A DNA stretch of 64,000 nucleotides from the NCBI GenBank assembly GCA_028724525.1, contig JAQYCV010000016.1, positions 1 to 64,000 on the forward strand, written 5' to 3'. The DNA comes from Clostridiales bacterium. Lineage in GTDB: Bacteria > Bacillota > Clostridia > Saccharofermentanales > DTU023. Shown here one piece after another: positions 21,068-30,771 of this stretch. Each line of letters opens with the position of its first letter. Position 1 is the first letter of the stretch. Made by a program: the position numbers and the translations under genes. A model generated the notes under the pieces. The model did not search any database and had not been told where the DNA came from. It was given only the letters and a program-made list of their open reading frames with translations.

Positions 21068-21930
21068 GACTTAAAACCCGGGCCGGGACGAGAAGGCTGA
21101 TTGGGGCTAGCAGCTAGAGGGCGGGCAGGGCCCGGACCTTGTGGAGGGCGACTGGGCCCAGGTCCTGGGCTGGGCCGCATGCTGTGCTGCAAGATCAGCT
21201 GCCTTTGCTGGCGGTAGTAGTAACGGTCCAAGAGGCTTTGTTCACTCTGGTCTTGGGGATAGAAAAGCCGGCCGTGGCAAATATCCAAAATATAGGGCAT
21301 GAGGACACAGTGGCTGGAAAGCTTGGGCAGATAGTTCACAGCAGAGACCGCAGATGACAACATCTCGGTATCTGACTCCATATCTGATATCAAGAGGATG
21401 GCATTGCGGCGGATCCGCGTTTTAGACTGCAAGACATAGGCTGCGGCTTCTTTGAGATGGCGGTCCGCAATCAGGACATTGAGCATGGGCTTGTAAATGA
21501 GGATAAAGCGTTCCTCTTTACCCGCGCCGGTGTTCTCCAAGACGATACCAAAGGATTGGCGGCTGACCTCGCGAAAACCAGACCGTTTCAGATATTGCAA
21601 GAGGGAAACCAGAACTTTGACCCCCTCTACATTCCCTGCGGGCGGAAAAGCTTGGTAGCGGGTGAGCCTGGCTAAATCTTTTAGGCTCTCAGGGTCTGCC
21701 GGATCATAGCGTTTAAAAAGGTAGCTAGAAGACAGACTGCGCAGGGTCTCGATCAAGAGGCAAAGATACAGGACCAAGGCCAGCCAGAGGCCATAGCGCA
21801 AAAAGCTCAAGGGGCCCAACTGACCTAAGGCGGCCCGCTGGCGCCACAGATAAATTAAGGCCAGGCCTAGGACCAGAAGGACAGCCGCTTGGTTAAAAAC
21901 TTCACTAATGAGACTTCTTTTCTTTTTCAT
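21064..21930 (-). CDS. Hypothetical membrane protein
   Basis: N-terminal TM segments, cytoplasmic domain, Pro-rich tail; overlaps downstream protease gene by 4 nt. Confidence 0.6.
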   Translation of the reverse strand: MKKKRSLISEVFNQAAVLLVLGLALIYLWRQRAALGQLGPLSFLRYGLWLALVLYLCLLIETLRSLSSSYLFKRYDPADPESLKDLARLTRYQAFPPAGNVEGVKVLVSLLQYLKRSGFREVSRQSFGIVLENTGAGKEERFILIYKPMLNVLIADRHLKEAAAYVLQSKTRIRRNAILLISDMESDTEMLSSAVSAVNYLPKLSSHCVLMPYILDICHGRLFYPQDQSEQSLLDRYYYRQQRQLILQHSMRPSPGPGPSRPPQGPGPARPLAASPNQPSRPGPGFKS

Positions 21931-21935
21931 ATGAA

Positions 21936-23138
21936 CTAGTTACCTGAGCTTTGATAAATAAAGAGCTCTCCTAATTGGGCCTGTAAGAAGGCCTGAATGG
22001 CGGGAGCATCCGCTTCAACCTGGCCTTGGAATAAGCCCAGCCTTCCCCCGCCCTGGACCTTGAAGGTCGCTTTAAAGGCCTCGTGCAAGGGCCCTAAATC
22101 CTGATCCTCCGCCGAGAAGACATAGCGATAGGAGTGGGGCACTTCCGCCAGGGGACAGAGGAGTAAAACCAGGCTAGCGCCGCGCTCTCCAATCCACTTA
22201 GCCAAAGTTTTCTGGCTCTGCTTGTCTAAGAAATGATCAAAGACCAGGAGAGGACGGCCAGCAGCCTGGTCCGCCAAGAGGGTCAGGAGCTGGCGATTAC
22301 GCCACTTTAGAGTCTCCGCATCTTGGGCCATTTGGGCCAGGGGTTGCTCCAAGGCCGGCAAGAGCTCACGCGACTTGAGCGAGTACAGTTGGGATAGGGC
22401 CTGAGCCTGGTCTTGGAGGAGGCTATAGTCCCGCAGGGCCCGCCGGCCGCACAGGGCCGTGAGGCGGACGCCGCCCTTGTAGTTGACACTATCCATAATC
22501 TTAATGAGACCGATCTCGCCCGTCCGGGTCAGGTGGGTCCCACAACAGGCACAGAGGTCAACGCCTTCCACCTTGATCAGGCGGACAGGCCCCTCTAGAG
22601 CCTTCTTAGACCGGTAGTCTAGGTCTCCCAGTTCCTCCAGGGGAGGAAAGACAATTTCCACAGGGAGGTTGCGGAAGACAATCTCATTGGCCTCACGTTC
22701 TATTAGGGCAAGGTCTTGTGGTCTCAGGGCTAGGTTAAAGTCCAGGGTCATCTCTGTTTCATTGATATGGAAACCAACATTGACGGCGCCAAAGTGTTGT
22801 TTGGCTAAGCCCGAAAGAAGATGTTCGCCCGTGTGTTGCTGCATGAGTTCAAAGCGGCGGGCAAAATCCAATTCGGCGGGATAGGTCTCCCCGACTTCCA
22901 AGGGCTGGTCGGTAAACTGGACCTGCTGGCCCTCAACAAAGCGCGTATCCACCACCTGGGCCGGACCAATCTTGCCACGATCGCCCGGTTGACCTCCTCC
23001 TGCAGGGTAAAAAGCCGACTCTTCCAGGATAATCTGGTAAAGGCCGTCCTGGTCTGGTCCACTGACAGCAAGGACCTTGGCCGGGAATTGTGACCGGTAG
23101 GGTTCACGGTAGTAGAGGGCTTGAAAATTGATCGACAT
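21936..23138 (-). CDS. Alanyl-tRNA editing protein (AlaX-like, DHHA1-type C-terminus)
   Basis: QQHTGEHLLSGLAKQHFGAVNVGFHINETEMTLDFN and CACCGTHLTRTGEIGLIKI. Confidence 0.9.
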   Translation of the reverse strand: MSINFQALYYREPYRSQFPAKVLAVSGPDQDGLYQIILEESAFYPAGGGQPGDRGKIGPAQVVDTRFVEGQQVQFTDQPLEVGETYPAELDFARRFELMQQHTGEHLLSGLAKQHFGAVNVGFHINETEMTLDFNLALRPQDLALIEREANEIVFRNLPVEIVFPPLEELGDLDYRSKKALEGPVRLIKVEGVDLCACCGTHLTRTGEIGLIKIMDSVNYKGGVRLTALCGRRALRDYSLLQDQAQALSQLYSLKSRELLPALEQPLAQMAQDAETLKWRNRQLLTLLADQAAGRPLLVFDHFLDKQSQKTLAKWIGERGASLVLLLCPLAEVPHSYRYVFSAEDQDLGPLHEAFKATFKVQGGGRLGLFQGQVEADAPAIQAFLQAQLGELFIYQSSGN

Positions 23139-23223
23139 GGTGTCCTGGGCTCCTTCTCAGCAGTTAGCAACTATTGTAGCAGATGGCTTCCCGCCTGCTG
23201 GCAGGATTCTAGCAAAAGCCAAG

Positions 23224-26200
23224 CTAGCGGGCCGGGGTAGACATCACCAGGACAGCACCCGGGAGGATGGTATAGGTCTTCTGCCGCCAACCTGCGGTTT
23301 GATAGGACAAGAGCTGCCCATCCCAATCATATTCCCAAATTTGTGAGGCTTCCGGCACGGTATCCCGCAGGCGGAAGAGTTCGACCTCCTGGCCCAAATT
23401 AACGACATAGAGTCTGGTCTCCTTGCGACTGGCAAAGGCCAGGGCCAGCAAGGACTGGGGCTCCCCCTCTTCGTAGCCACTAATCTTGACCTTGTAGGGA
23501 GTGTGGCCAGCCAGGCCTTGGCTGGCCTGGGTCAGGGCAGTCAAAATCTTGGGTGGCAGGCCGCTAGCATCCCGGGACATATTGGGCAGGGCCATGACAG
23601 CTTCACGGCCCAGACTTTGCAGATTTTGGGCCAGATAATCTGCCAGGCGCTGGCTCTCTCCCCCCTCGAGGCTGCGGTAAAGGTCTGGTCGGGAGGCAGC
23701 CAGACGGAGGGGGTCCCGGAGGAAAGTGGCCAAGCGGTCTTCCCTGACCTGGTCAAGCTCTTCCTGATTAGCAACCGTTACAACCGGGCCATAATCCGCC
23801 GCAGAAGCATCTGCCAGGGAAAGTAGGCTACCCTCCTGGTAATGCATGCCATCTACAAAGACCAACTGGTGACTCACTAATTCATATTCCGGGGTTGAGC
23901 TGATCAGGTCAATGGCCCAATCCACAAAGGCAGACCGCTCACGGTCTGTATTAAAGTTGCTGAGCGCATCTTCCGTAAATTCTAAATAAATCGTGTCGAA
24001 GACTTCATTCCAGCGGGAGATAGACCCGTCCTGGAGCCGCCGTAATCCATATTCTGATTGCCGAGACCCAAATAAATACTGCATGAGATGACGGAGCTCA
24101 GTCTCTTCGATATTAGAGGAGAGGCAGATCCAAGGGCTGGCCTTAGCCTCTTCTGTCACCTGCAGGGCTTGGCGCAGACTACCAGCATAGACCGGAACCA
24201 GGCCCGCCTCATCCGTAAAGAGATACTGACCTTCTGGGGCCAGGTAATATTCCGTAGGTAGGCCGGCCTGGCCCAAGGGCAGGTAGGCTAAACGGAGGAT
24301 CGAGGGTTCGAGCTCTGCCAAGCGCCGGAGATCGGCTTGGTAGGGGCTATCTCGGTCGGCTTTGACCAGGCGGACAGAATCCAAGTTGAAATGGTCAGCC
24401 TGGCTAAAATCAAAATTCAAACGCAGGTCAGAGTTTTCTGCTACCGACCAGGGGATGATAAAGAGGACAGAATATTGGGCCCAGTCTTCCGTGAGATAAC
24501 GGCGAACCGGGTCAGAGGGCATGTTGGGTCCAGTCAAGTCGGCCTCTACATAAGCATCGGGACTGTCTGCTTTGGCCCAGAAAGTCAGTTCAAAGGCTGA
24601 ATTACCTTGCATGAGGCCCAAAGATTCCGCGGTTAAGGGCTGGCTCAGCCGGAGATCCTGGAAGTTAAACTTACCGGTATCAGGCAGGAAGCTCCCCGAG
24701 TAGATGCCCTGGAGTTGACGCTTGGAGGGGTTGCCAGCCGATAGCTGGTCAGGACTGAGGCTAGTATCTCCCGCCGGGTCGGAGGCGCTCACAGCCTCAG
24801 CATGGCGGGCAAGCGCCAGACTAGCCTGGCCGCCCAGAGGAGGGACCTGGTCTAAGACCGGCTGGACAATGGCATTGGGAGATCCGTACCAGTCACCGAG
24901 TACCACTTCCGAGTCCTGGAATTTTTGCTCCTGGCTAGACCGGGCCTCCAGTTCATGTTGACGGATACGGTCCCGGGGCAAGGGGGACTGTTGCTCTAGG
25001 CGGACCAGGTCACCTGCTGCATAGCTGGCCTCTTCCAAAGGAGGGTCGGTGAGAATTTGCACCCCCAGAATAGCCGAGGAAAGAAGGCCTTGATCCTGGG
25101 ACAGAATAAGATTGGCATCTGAACTTAGAAAAATGTTCCTCACGCCGGATTTCCGGACCTGCCAACTCTTGCCTGCATCTGAGCTTTCATAAAGCTGTCC
25201 CTTCTGGTCTACAAGAAGCAAGTGCTGGTCTGAGATCATCAGGCAGTCAATAAAATCCGGCAAGGTTCCTTCTGGGACAAGCAGGCGTGGATCGAGGGTC
25301 ACTTTCAGATCAGTCTGAGGATCCCATAATAGGGCTTGGCCTCCCCATCCTCCTAGAAAAAGCTTGCCCTGCCAGCTACTAAGGCAGAGCCAGTCCTGGG
25401 GAGCCAGCTGCTTCATATCAGGAGTCTGAGCTGTGAGGAGTTCAGACCAAGTTTGGCCATCCGCCGACCGGTAGAGGCCGGGCGCTTCAGTCCGTACATA
25501 GACATAATCATCAGCCTGAAACATCTGCTCGACTCTTTGGTCCGCAAAAAAGTCCAAAGGCTGAAAATCCGCCTTACTAGCAGGGGACCCATAAATTTGG
25601 CCTCGACCATTGAGTGCCAGGATCATCGTCTCTGCTTGATCCTCAGCAGAAACCCGCAAGCTCACCAGGCTCTTGAACATGGTGTCCCGCGCTTGCGGCC
25701 GTCCTAGGGGACGTAAGGGAGGACAATGCGCAGGCAAGTCCCCCTTGCCCTGCTGAGGGGCCCGGCCGTAGAAAGAGTAAAGGCTGGCCGCTGAGGGCTT
25801 TGCGGCAGGGGCATTAGCTTTGATATCTGGCTGATAAAAGTCTGCCAGGCCCTCCGAAGTCAGCTGGTAAATACAGCCAGACCGGTCTAGGGCCAAGGGG
25901 CCCTGGTCCCCCGCCGCCAACTGGATAAAATCCTGTTTGCTCTCAGTTTGGAAAAGCTGGGCATCCCCGCGGGGCTGGGTCAGAATATAGCCCTGACTGC
26001 CAGCCAGGTACAACTTCCCCTCCTGCTCCAGGCAGTCTTGCCAGGAAAGATCAGGACTGGCGGCTAGGGGGAGATCATAGCTATGGAAGGCGGAAATTTG
26101 TTCAGGCAGGCAGGAAATAACCTGACCGCTATGCTTGACTTGGACCTGACCTCCTCGGTTGGACAGGACACGGAAACTAGCACCGTCAAAAAAACTGTCC

Positions 26201-26547
26201 AGGGGAATTTCCGCTCCCTGGAAGGCATATTGGTCGCCCGAGGCGATCAAAATTGTGGAAGCATCCCCACCAGCTGCCAGAAGGTCCTTGCGATAGACCA
26301 GGGGTTCAAAGCCCCCATGAATCAAGAGATTATCCGCTCCCAGACTGGTGAGATTGATGCCCGTGCCAACCACCGCCTGGCGGCTGGCCTCCCCTCCTAT
26401 GGCAATTTCAAAGACCCGGTCGCCAGAGGCCGGCCCCGTGACAAAGCGAACCAAGGCCAGGGCAGGCAGGGTAACAGCCAGGAGGCAGGCAAAGAAAATC
26501 CAAAGATAGCGCTTTTTGAAAGGACGTTTGAAGATCAGCTGCCACAT
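23224..26547 (-). CDS. Large membrane-anchored/secreted protein with BNR/Ycf48-like repeats and glycoside-hydrolase-like region
   Basis: N-terminal TM; SADGQTWSELL and SSDAGKSWQVRKSG; later CBM-like and TIM-barrel-like sequence. Confidence 0.6.
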   Translation of the reverse strand: MWQLIFKRPFKKRYLWIFFACLLAVTLPALALVRFVTGPASGDRVFEIAIGGEASRQAVVGTGINLTSLGADNLLIHGGFEPLVYRKDLLAAGGDASTILIASGDQYAFQGAEIPLDSFFDGASFRVLSNRGGQVQVKHSGQVISCLPEQISAFHSYDLPLAASPDLSWQDCLEQEGKLYLAGSQGYILTQPRGDAQLFQTESKQDFIQLAAGDQGPLALDRSGCIYQLTSEGLADFYQPDIKANAPAAKPSAASLYSFYGRAPQQGKGDLPAHCPPLRPLGRPQARDTMFKSLVSLRVSAEDQAETMILALNGRGQIYGSPASKADFQPLDFFADQRVEQMFQADDYVYVRTEAPGLYRSADGQTWSELLTAQTPDMKQLAPQDWLCLSSWQGKLFLGGWGGQALLWDPQTDLKVTLDPRLLVPEGTLPDFIDCLMISDQHLLLVDQKGQLYESSDAGKSWQVRKSGVRNIFLSSDANLILSQDQGLLSSAILGVQILTDPPLEEASYAAGDLVRLEQQSPLPRDRIRQHELEARSSQEQKFQDSEVVLGDWYGSPNAIVQPVLDQVPPLGGQASLALARHAEAVSASDPAGDTSLSPDQLSAGNPSKRQLQGIYSGSFLPDTGKFNFQDLRLSQPLTAESLGLMQGNSAFELTFWAKADSPDAYVEADLTGPNMPSDPVRRYLTEDWAQYSVLFIIPWSVAENSDLRLNFDFSQADHFNLDSVRLVKADRDSPYQADLRRLAELEPSILRLAYLPLGQAGLPTEYYLAPEGQYLFTDEAGLVPVYAGSLRQALQVTEEAKASPWICLSSNIEETELRHLMQYLFGSRQSEYGLRRLQDGSISRWNEVFDTIYLEFTEDALSNFNTDRERSAFVDWAIDLISSTPEYELVSHQLVFVDGMHYQEGSLLSLADASAADYGPVVTVANQEELDQVREDRLATFLRDPLRLAASRPDLYRSLEGGESQRLADYLAQNLQSLGREAVMALPNMSRDASGLPPKILTALTQASQGLAGHTPYKVKISGYEEGEPQSLLALAFASRKETRLYVVNLGQEVELFRLRDTVPEASQIWEYDWDGQLLSYQTAGWRQKTYTILPGAVLVMSTPAR

Positions 26548-26550
26548 AGA

Positions 26551-27591
26551 CTAAGACAGCCGAGGTCTGCGGACCAGACGAAGGCCCAAGTAGATCAGAA
26601 AGCTAAGCAGAGCCAGGACTTCCAGAATAAAGACGCCTTGGACCAAGGCAGAATCCTCGCCAACCAGTATGGGGAGGCCACCACCCAAGAAGTTAAAGAG
26701 GACATGGGAGGCGATCGACAGGAGGATACTTTGGCTCTTGTAGTAGATATAGCCAATGACCAGGCCCAGGACAAAGGCATAGACGGATTGAATAAAATTC
26801 GCGTGGATCAGGCCAAAAATGGCGGCCTGGATGAGGATAGCCGTCCGATCTGAGCAAATCTGCCTCAGCTCCCCCATCACCACGCCCCGGTAAATCAGTT
26901 CCTCCATAATCGGGACGAAAATGCAGGTCGCCAGGAGGGCGAGACCGACATTAACCTGGTCATCCGCAATCATGTTCATGACCTCTTCGTAGACTTTCAC
27001 GCGGGAGGCTATAAAGGCAGAATACTGGGAAGCCCAATCTAGGAAATGTAGCCAGGCCATCGCCAGGCCCTGGGCAGCCAGGAGGGCCCAGAGAGACCAG
27101 GCCCAGGCTGGGCTTTGGGGCTTTTCTGTCATAATGGCATAGGGATTGGACTTGCGCCGCTTCCGCAAATAGAAGCTGGTAAGGGGGATCAGCAGGCAGG
27201 CAACAAGCAGGCTGGTTAAGGCTGTATGGTCCGCCGACAGCATCTCTACTTGGATTTGCTCCCAAAAGGGAGATCCAGGCTGCAAATCGGGCAGGTCGCC
27301 CGGCGTATTTGCCGAGAAACGGGGCATAAACAAGGCGACCGTCAGAAGCAAGAAGGCCAGGGCCATGACGACCTGGTGTAAGAGGATAAAGCCCAGGGCC
27401 CGCAAGATATTGCGAGTGGGTGAGACCGCCACCGGCCCTTGGCGGGGCGGAGTCTCCTCCAAGCTGTCGTGCTGGTAAAGAGGCGCAGAGCCTGCAGTTG
27501 CTTGCGGAATATCTTGATCTTTAACGGGCTTGAGCGGGTCCATTTTGGAGTTCCTTTTGGGCTTCCTGATAGCGTTGGAAAAAGAGCTCAA
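26551..27591 (-). CDS. CPBP family intramembrane glutamic endopeptidase
   Basis: EELIYRGVVMGELR...FGLIHANFIQSVYAFVLGLVIGYIYYKSQS. Confidence 0.9.
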   Translation of the reverse strand: MSSFSNAIRKPKRNSKMDPLKPVKDQDIPQATAGSAPLYQHDSLEETPPRQGPVAVSPTRNILRALGFILLHQVVMALAFLLLTVALFMPRFSANTPGDLPDLQPGSPFWEQIQVEMLSADHTALTSLLVACLLIPLTSFYLRKRRKSNPYAIMTEKPQSPAWAWSLWALLAAQGLAMAWLHFLDWASQYSAFIASRVKVYEEVMNMIADDQVNVGLALLATCIFVPIMEELIYRGVVMGELRQICSDRTAILIQAAIFGLIHANFIQSVYAFVLGLVIGYIYYKSQSILLSIASHVLFNFLGGGLPILVGEDSALVQGVFILEVLALLSFLIYLGLRLVRRPRLS

Positions 27592-27865
27592 AGACTAGCT
27601 CCAATTCCTGAGGGTTACGGATAGAGCAGAAATACCGGGAGCCGTCCTCGCCCCGGTAGCTCCGCATCAGCACAATCTCGGGCTCTCCCTTGCGGTTAAG
27701 ATCCGCTTGGTAATGATACATGACCCCGTACTCGCGGTTGCGGAATTCGAAGACGTCAATAACCGAAACATAATATTCCCGGCCGTTGGACTCATCCGTA
27801 ATCACGGCCAGGACATTATCTTCCGCTTGACTGGAGGGGGAGAAAGGCTGTTTAGCAGGCGACAT
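27521..27865 (-). CDS. DUF1292-like protein
   Basis: VLAVITDESNGREYYVSVIDVFEFRNREYGVMYHY...EPEIVLMRSYRGEDG. Confidence 0.75.
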   Translation of the reverse strand: MSPAKQPFSPSSQAEDNVLAVITDESNGREYYVSVIDVFEFRNREYGVMYHYQADLNRKGEPEIVLMRSYRGEDGSRYFCSIRNPQELELVFELFFQRYQEAQKELQNGPAQAR

Positions 27866-27867
27866 GC

Positions 27868-28251
27868 TTAGTCCTCGTCGTCCTCATCCTCGTCGTCATC
27901 ATCTGCGAAGAATTCATCAAGAATTTGCTCGTAGGCATCGTAGATCTTGTCAACTTCATCTTCCGCCAGGGTCTCGATGTAGGCTTCATCATTTTCATCA
28001 AAGCCCATGCGAGCAATGAAATACTCATCTGCCTCTTCATCATCTGGCACTAAAACGGCGTAGTCCTCATCTTCAAAGTCAAATTGGTCCGCTAGGAAAA
28101 AACTGTGGATTTCACCGGTCTCGGGATCCTCAAGTTCCAAGATGGGGTCAGACTCATCTATATCGCAGTCGTCACAATGGTCGTGGTCACAGTGAGGGGC
28201 ACCACACTGGTGGTCATCATGGTTAAAGAAGGGATGTAGGTAAAAATGCAT
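27868..28251 (-). CDS. Acidic DUF1292-like protein with His/Cys-rich N-terminus
   Basis: HPFFNHDDHQCGAPHCDHDHCDDCD then ILELEDPETGEIHSFFLADQFDFEDEDYAVLVP; poly-Asp/Glu tail. Confidence 0.75.
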   Translation of the reverse strand: MHFYLHPFFNHDDHQCGAPHCDHDHCDDCDIDESDPILELEDPETGEIHSFFLADQFDFEDEDYAVLVPDDEEADEYFIARMGFDENDEAYIETLAEDEVDKIYDAYEQILDEFFADDDDEDEDDED

Positions 28252-28433
28252 AGGAATCTCCTATCTCCGCGCTCTGGCGCGGCAAGCTTATTTGCCGGGT
28301 TTGCTAGGCTGTCCCAACTAAAGAAATTATAGCATAGGGGGGCCGACAATTAAGCTTAGAGGCCAGGATCTCCTGAAAGTCTCTGGCCATTTATGTTAGA
28401 ATTTATTTGATCAAACTTGTAAGGGAGGCCGCT

Positions 28434-28697
28434 ATGAACAATAGTGAAACTGCCCGCTTCGTTTTAGGCGGTGACCGCAAAAAGCAAGCTGGAGAAATTA
28501 TGTCAGAGGTCATGTCCGCCCTGGAAGAAAAGGGTTATAACCCCATTAACCAACTCGTGGGTTATTTTGTCTCTGGCGATCCGACCTATATTACCAACCA
28601 TAAGGGAGCTCGGGCCACCATCCGCCAAATGGAGCGGGACGAACTCCTGGAAGTGATCATCAGCGATTATATCGAAAAACTCACGAGTGGCAACTAA
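28434..28697 (+). CDS. IreB family regulatory phosphoprotein (UPF0297/DUF965)
   Basis: NNSETARFVLGGDRKKQAGEIMSEVMSALEEKGYNPINQLVGYFVSGDPTYITNHKGARATIR. Confidence 0.95.
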   Translation: MNNSETARFVLGGDRKKQAGEIMSEVMSALEEKGYNPINQLVGYFVSGDPTYITNHKGARATIRQMERDELLEVIISDYIEKLTSGN

Positions 28698-29115
28698 TTA
28701 TTCCCGTATTTTAGCTTTAGACTATGGCACTGTCCGCGTGGGCGTTGCCATTTCTGACCCTTTGGGCATGCTGGCCCGCCGTTTAGAAACCATTGACCGC
28801 CAGGGCTCAGATGACCGGGTGATTGCCCGTGTCCAAGAAATCTGCCAGGCCTATGGGGTCAAACAAATTGTCCTGGGCCTACCTTTAAGAACAGATGACC
28901 AGCCTGGAGAGCGGGAGGCAGATACCCGCCGTTTCGGGGCCGACCTGGCCGCGGCAACTGGCCTAGAAATTATCTGGCAGGATGAGCGTTACACCTCTAT
29001 CCTGGCCGAGGAAATCATGCGACAAACCAAGGTCAAAGAAAAAGACCGCAAAAAGGTCATAGACCAAATTGCGGCCGAAATTATTCTCCAAGATTATCTC
29101 AATAGTAAAATTTAA
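28687..29115 (+). CDS. ruvX: Holliday junction resolvase RuvX (YqgF)
   Basis: RILALDYGTVRVGVAISDPLG...LGLPLRTD...WQDERYTSILAE. Confidence 0.96.
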   Translation: MATNYSRILALDYGTVRVGVAISDPLGMLARRLETIDRQGSDDRVIARVQEICQAYGVKQIVLGLPLRTDDQPGEREADTRRFGADLAAATGLEIIWQDERYTSILAEEIMRQTKVKEKDRKKVIDQIAAEIILQDYLNSKI

Positions 29116-29161
29116 GCTTTAGCTGGAGTCCAAGCGCTAGCAGGGCCCAGCCTTAGCTGTC

Positions 29162-30664
29162 CTAAGCGTCCGACCGCTTATAGGCACATTTCATCTGGTC
29201 GGAAGCAAGCCCCAGGACCTTATCGAGCAGGTCATAGCTGGCCTTTTTCGCTTCCGCCGCAATTTCATCATTGGCCTTGGCCAAATACTCACGAGTTGTT
29301 TTCGTGTCCCAGGTGGGATCGTAGCCCTGGTCATAGCGGTGGATGATTTCCCAGCCCTTGGTCTGGAGCTTCAACTGATAGCGCTCAATGAGATTGCTAC
29401 AGTCGCTGTAGTGGGCATCTGCTATAGCCGCAATCAAGCGGTTAACCCAATAGAAGCTTTCTGTCGTGACCAAGTGGTCGGTCTGGCCCAAATAGTCGGG
29501 AGTCCTGTCTACATTGGCATAGAAGGGCAAGAAGGCATTAAAGATATTAGAGCCCAAGGCCAGCCATTCCAGGCACTGGATTGCTTCTGGCTGATAGGGG
29601 CGGATGTGGCCCAGGCCCAAGAAGTTATTGCGGTTGATTCCAATGGGGCGGTACTTGCCCTTGGTATCTTCGCTGCCGTGCTTGCCATAGGGGTCATAGG
29701 GAGTCCCTTGGAAGTGGTGAGACATGGTGTACTTGATATCTTCCACCGTAATCAGGCGATCGGGTTCCAGGCACCAGGGCAGGTCATCAGATTCTGGACG
29801 GTAGTCGGCATCAGGGCCATCCCAGAGGGCGGCGCTGGGGCTCAAGTAGCGCTGGAGAACCCAGGCCCGAGGTGTATTGTAGACGTGGTCCGCGTCGCTG
29901 TGGGAGCCAAAGGCATCTCGGGGATTGAGGCTACCGTCTAAGGAAAGGTCCAGATGGTACTGGTCAATAAAGTCTTCCAGGTCAGCCGAACAGAGATACT
30001 CCACCTGTTCGCCAAAAGCATCATCCAGGTCAAAGTAATCCAGACCCAATTGGTTGGGCATAATGACATAGCATTCATCGGGCACCTTGCGGGCAATCCA
30101 GTGATGGCCACCAATAGTTTCCAGCCACCAAATTTCTTCCACATCCTGGAAGGCAATCCCATTCATCTCATAGGTACCGTATTCTTCCAGGAGGCTACCT
30201 AGGCGGAGAACGCCTTCACGGGCAGAGTTAATGTAGGGTAAGACCAGACTGACCATATCTTCTTCCCCGATTCCGCCAGCTCTTTCCGGCTGGTAGTCTG
30301 GGTCTCCCTCCTGGCCTTGGGCCTTGCGGTAGGTCACCAGAGGATCTGCGCTCAGAACTCGCTCGTTGGAGGTCAAAGTTTCTGTCGCGGTCATGAAGAC
30401 ATTGGCATCATTAAAACCACAGGCCCCCCAGATCCCTTCTTCCGGGGTCGCATTGGGCATGAGGGTGTAGCGCTGAGGGTTATCGGGCAGGTCCAACTCC
30501 AACTTGGAGAGGACAGATTTGTAGCGGCGGGGCTGGTCTTCGGACTGGACCACCCGGAAATTTTTGGGGTTATAGGCGCCTGCGCCGGAATCTTCGTTGC
30601 GGGCCACCAGGGTAGATCCATCATAAGAGGCCAGTTTGCCTACTAGAATCGTCGTACAAGGCAT
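29162..30664 (-). CDS. C69 family dipeptidase
   Basis: MPCTTILVGKLASYDGSTLVARNEDSG. Confidence 0.93.
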   Translation of the reverse strand: MPCTTILVGKLASYDGSTLVARNEDSGAGAYNPKNFRVVQSEDQPRRYKSVLSKLELDLPDNPQRYTLMPNATPEEGIWGACGFNDANVFMTATETLTSNERVLSADPLVTYRKAQGQEGDPDYQPERAGGIGEEDMVSLVLPYINSAREGVLRLGSLLEEYGTYEMNGIAFQDVEEIWWLETIGGHHWIARKVPDECYVIMPNQLGLDYFDLDDAFGEQVEYLCSADLEDFIDQYHLDLSLDGSLNPRDAFGSHSDADHVYNTPRAWVLQRYLSPSAALWDGPDADYRPESDDLPWCLEPDRLITVEDIKYTMSHHFQGTPYDPYGKHGSEDTKGKYRPIGINRNNFLGLGHIRPYQPEAIQCLEWLALGSNIFNAFLPFYANVDRTPDYLGQTDHLVTTESFYWVNRLIAAIADAHYSDCSNLIERYQLKLQTKGWEIIHRYDQGYDPTWDTKTTREYLAKANDEIAAEAKKASYDLLDKVLGLASDQMKCAYKRSDA

Positions 30665-30771
30665 GTCGTTACCAACTTTCTAAATCCCGCCTCTTTCCGC
30701 AGATGTTTTGGAGAAAGGAGACGGCCTGCTGCGTGTCTATAAAAATTTACAGCTGGTCTTATGATAATACT

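Noticed and set aside
27852-28043. ORF 27852-28043 (63 aa, Met/Thr/Arg-rich)
   Set aside because: Alternate-frame reading of the acidic GA-rich tail of the DUF1292-like gene.
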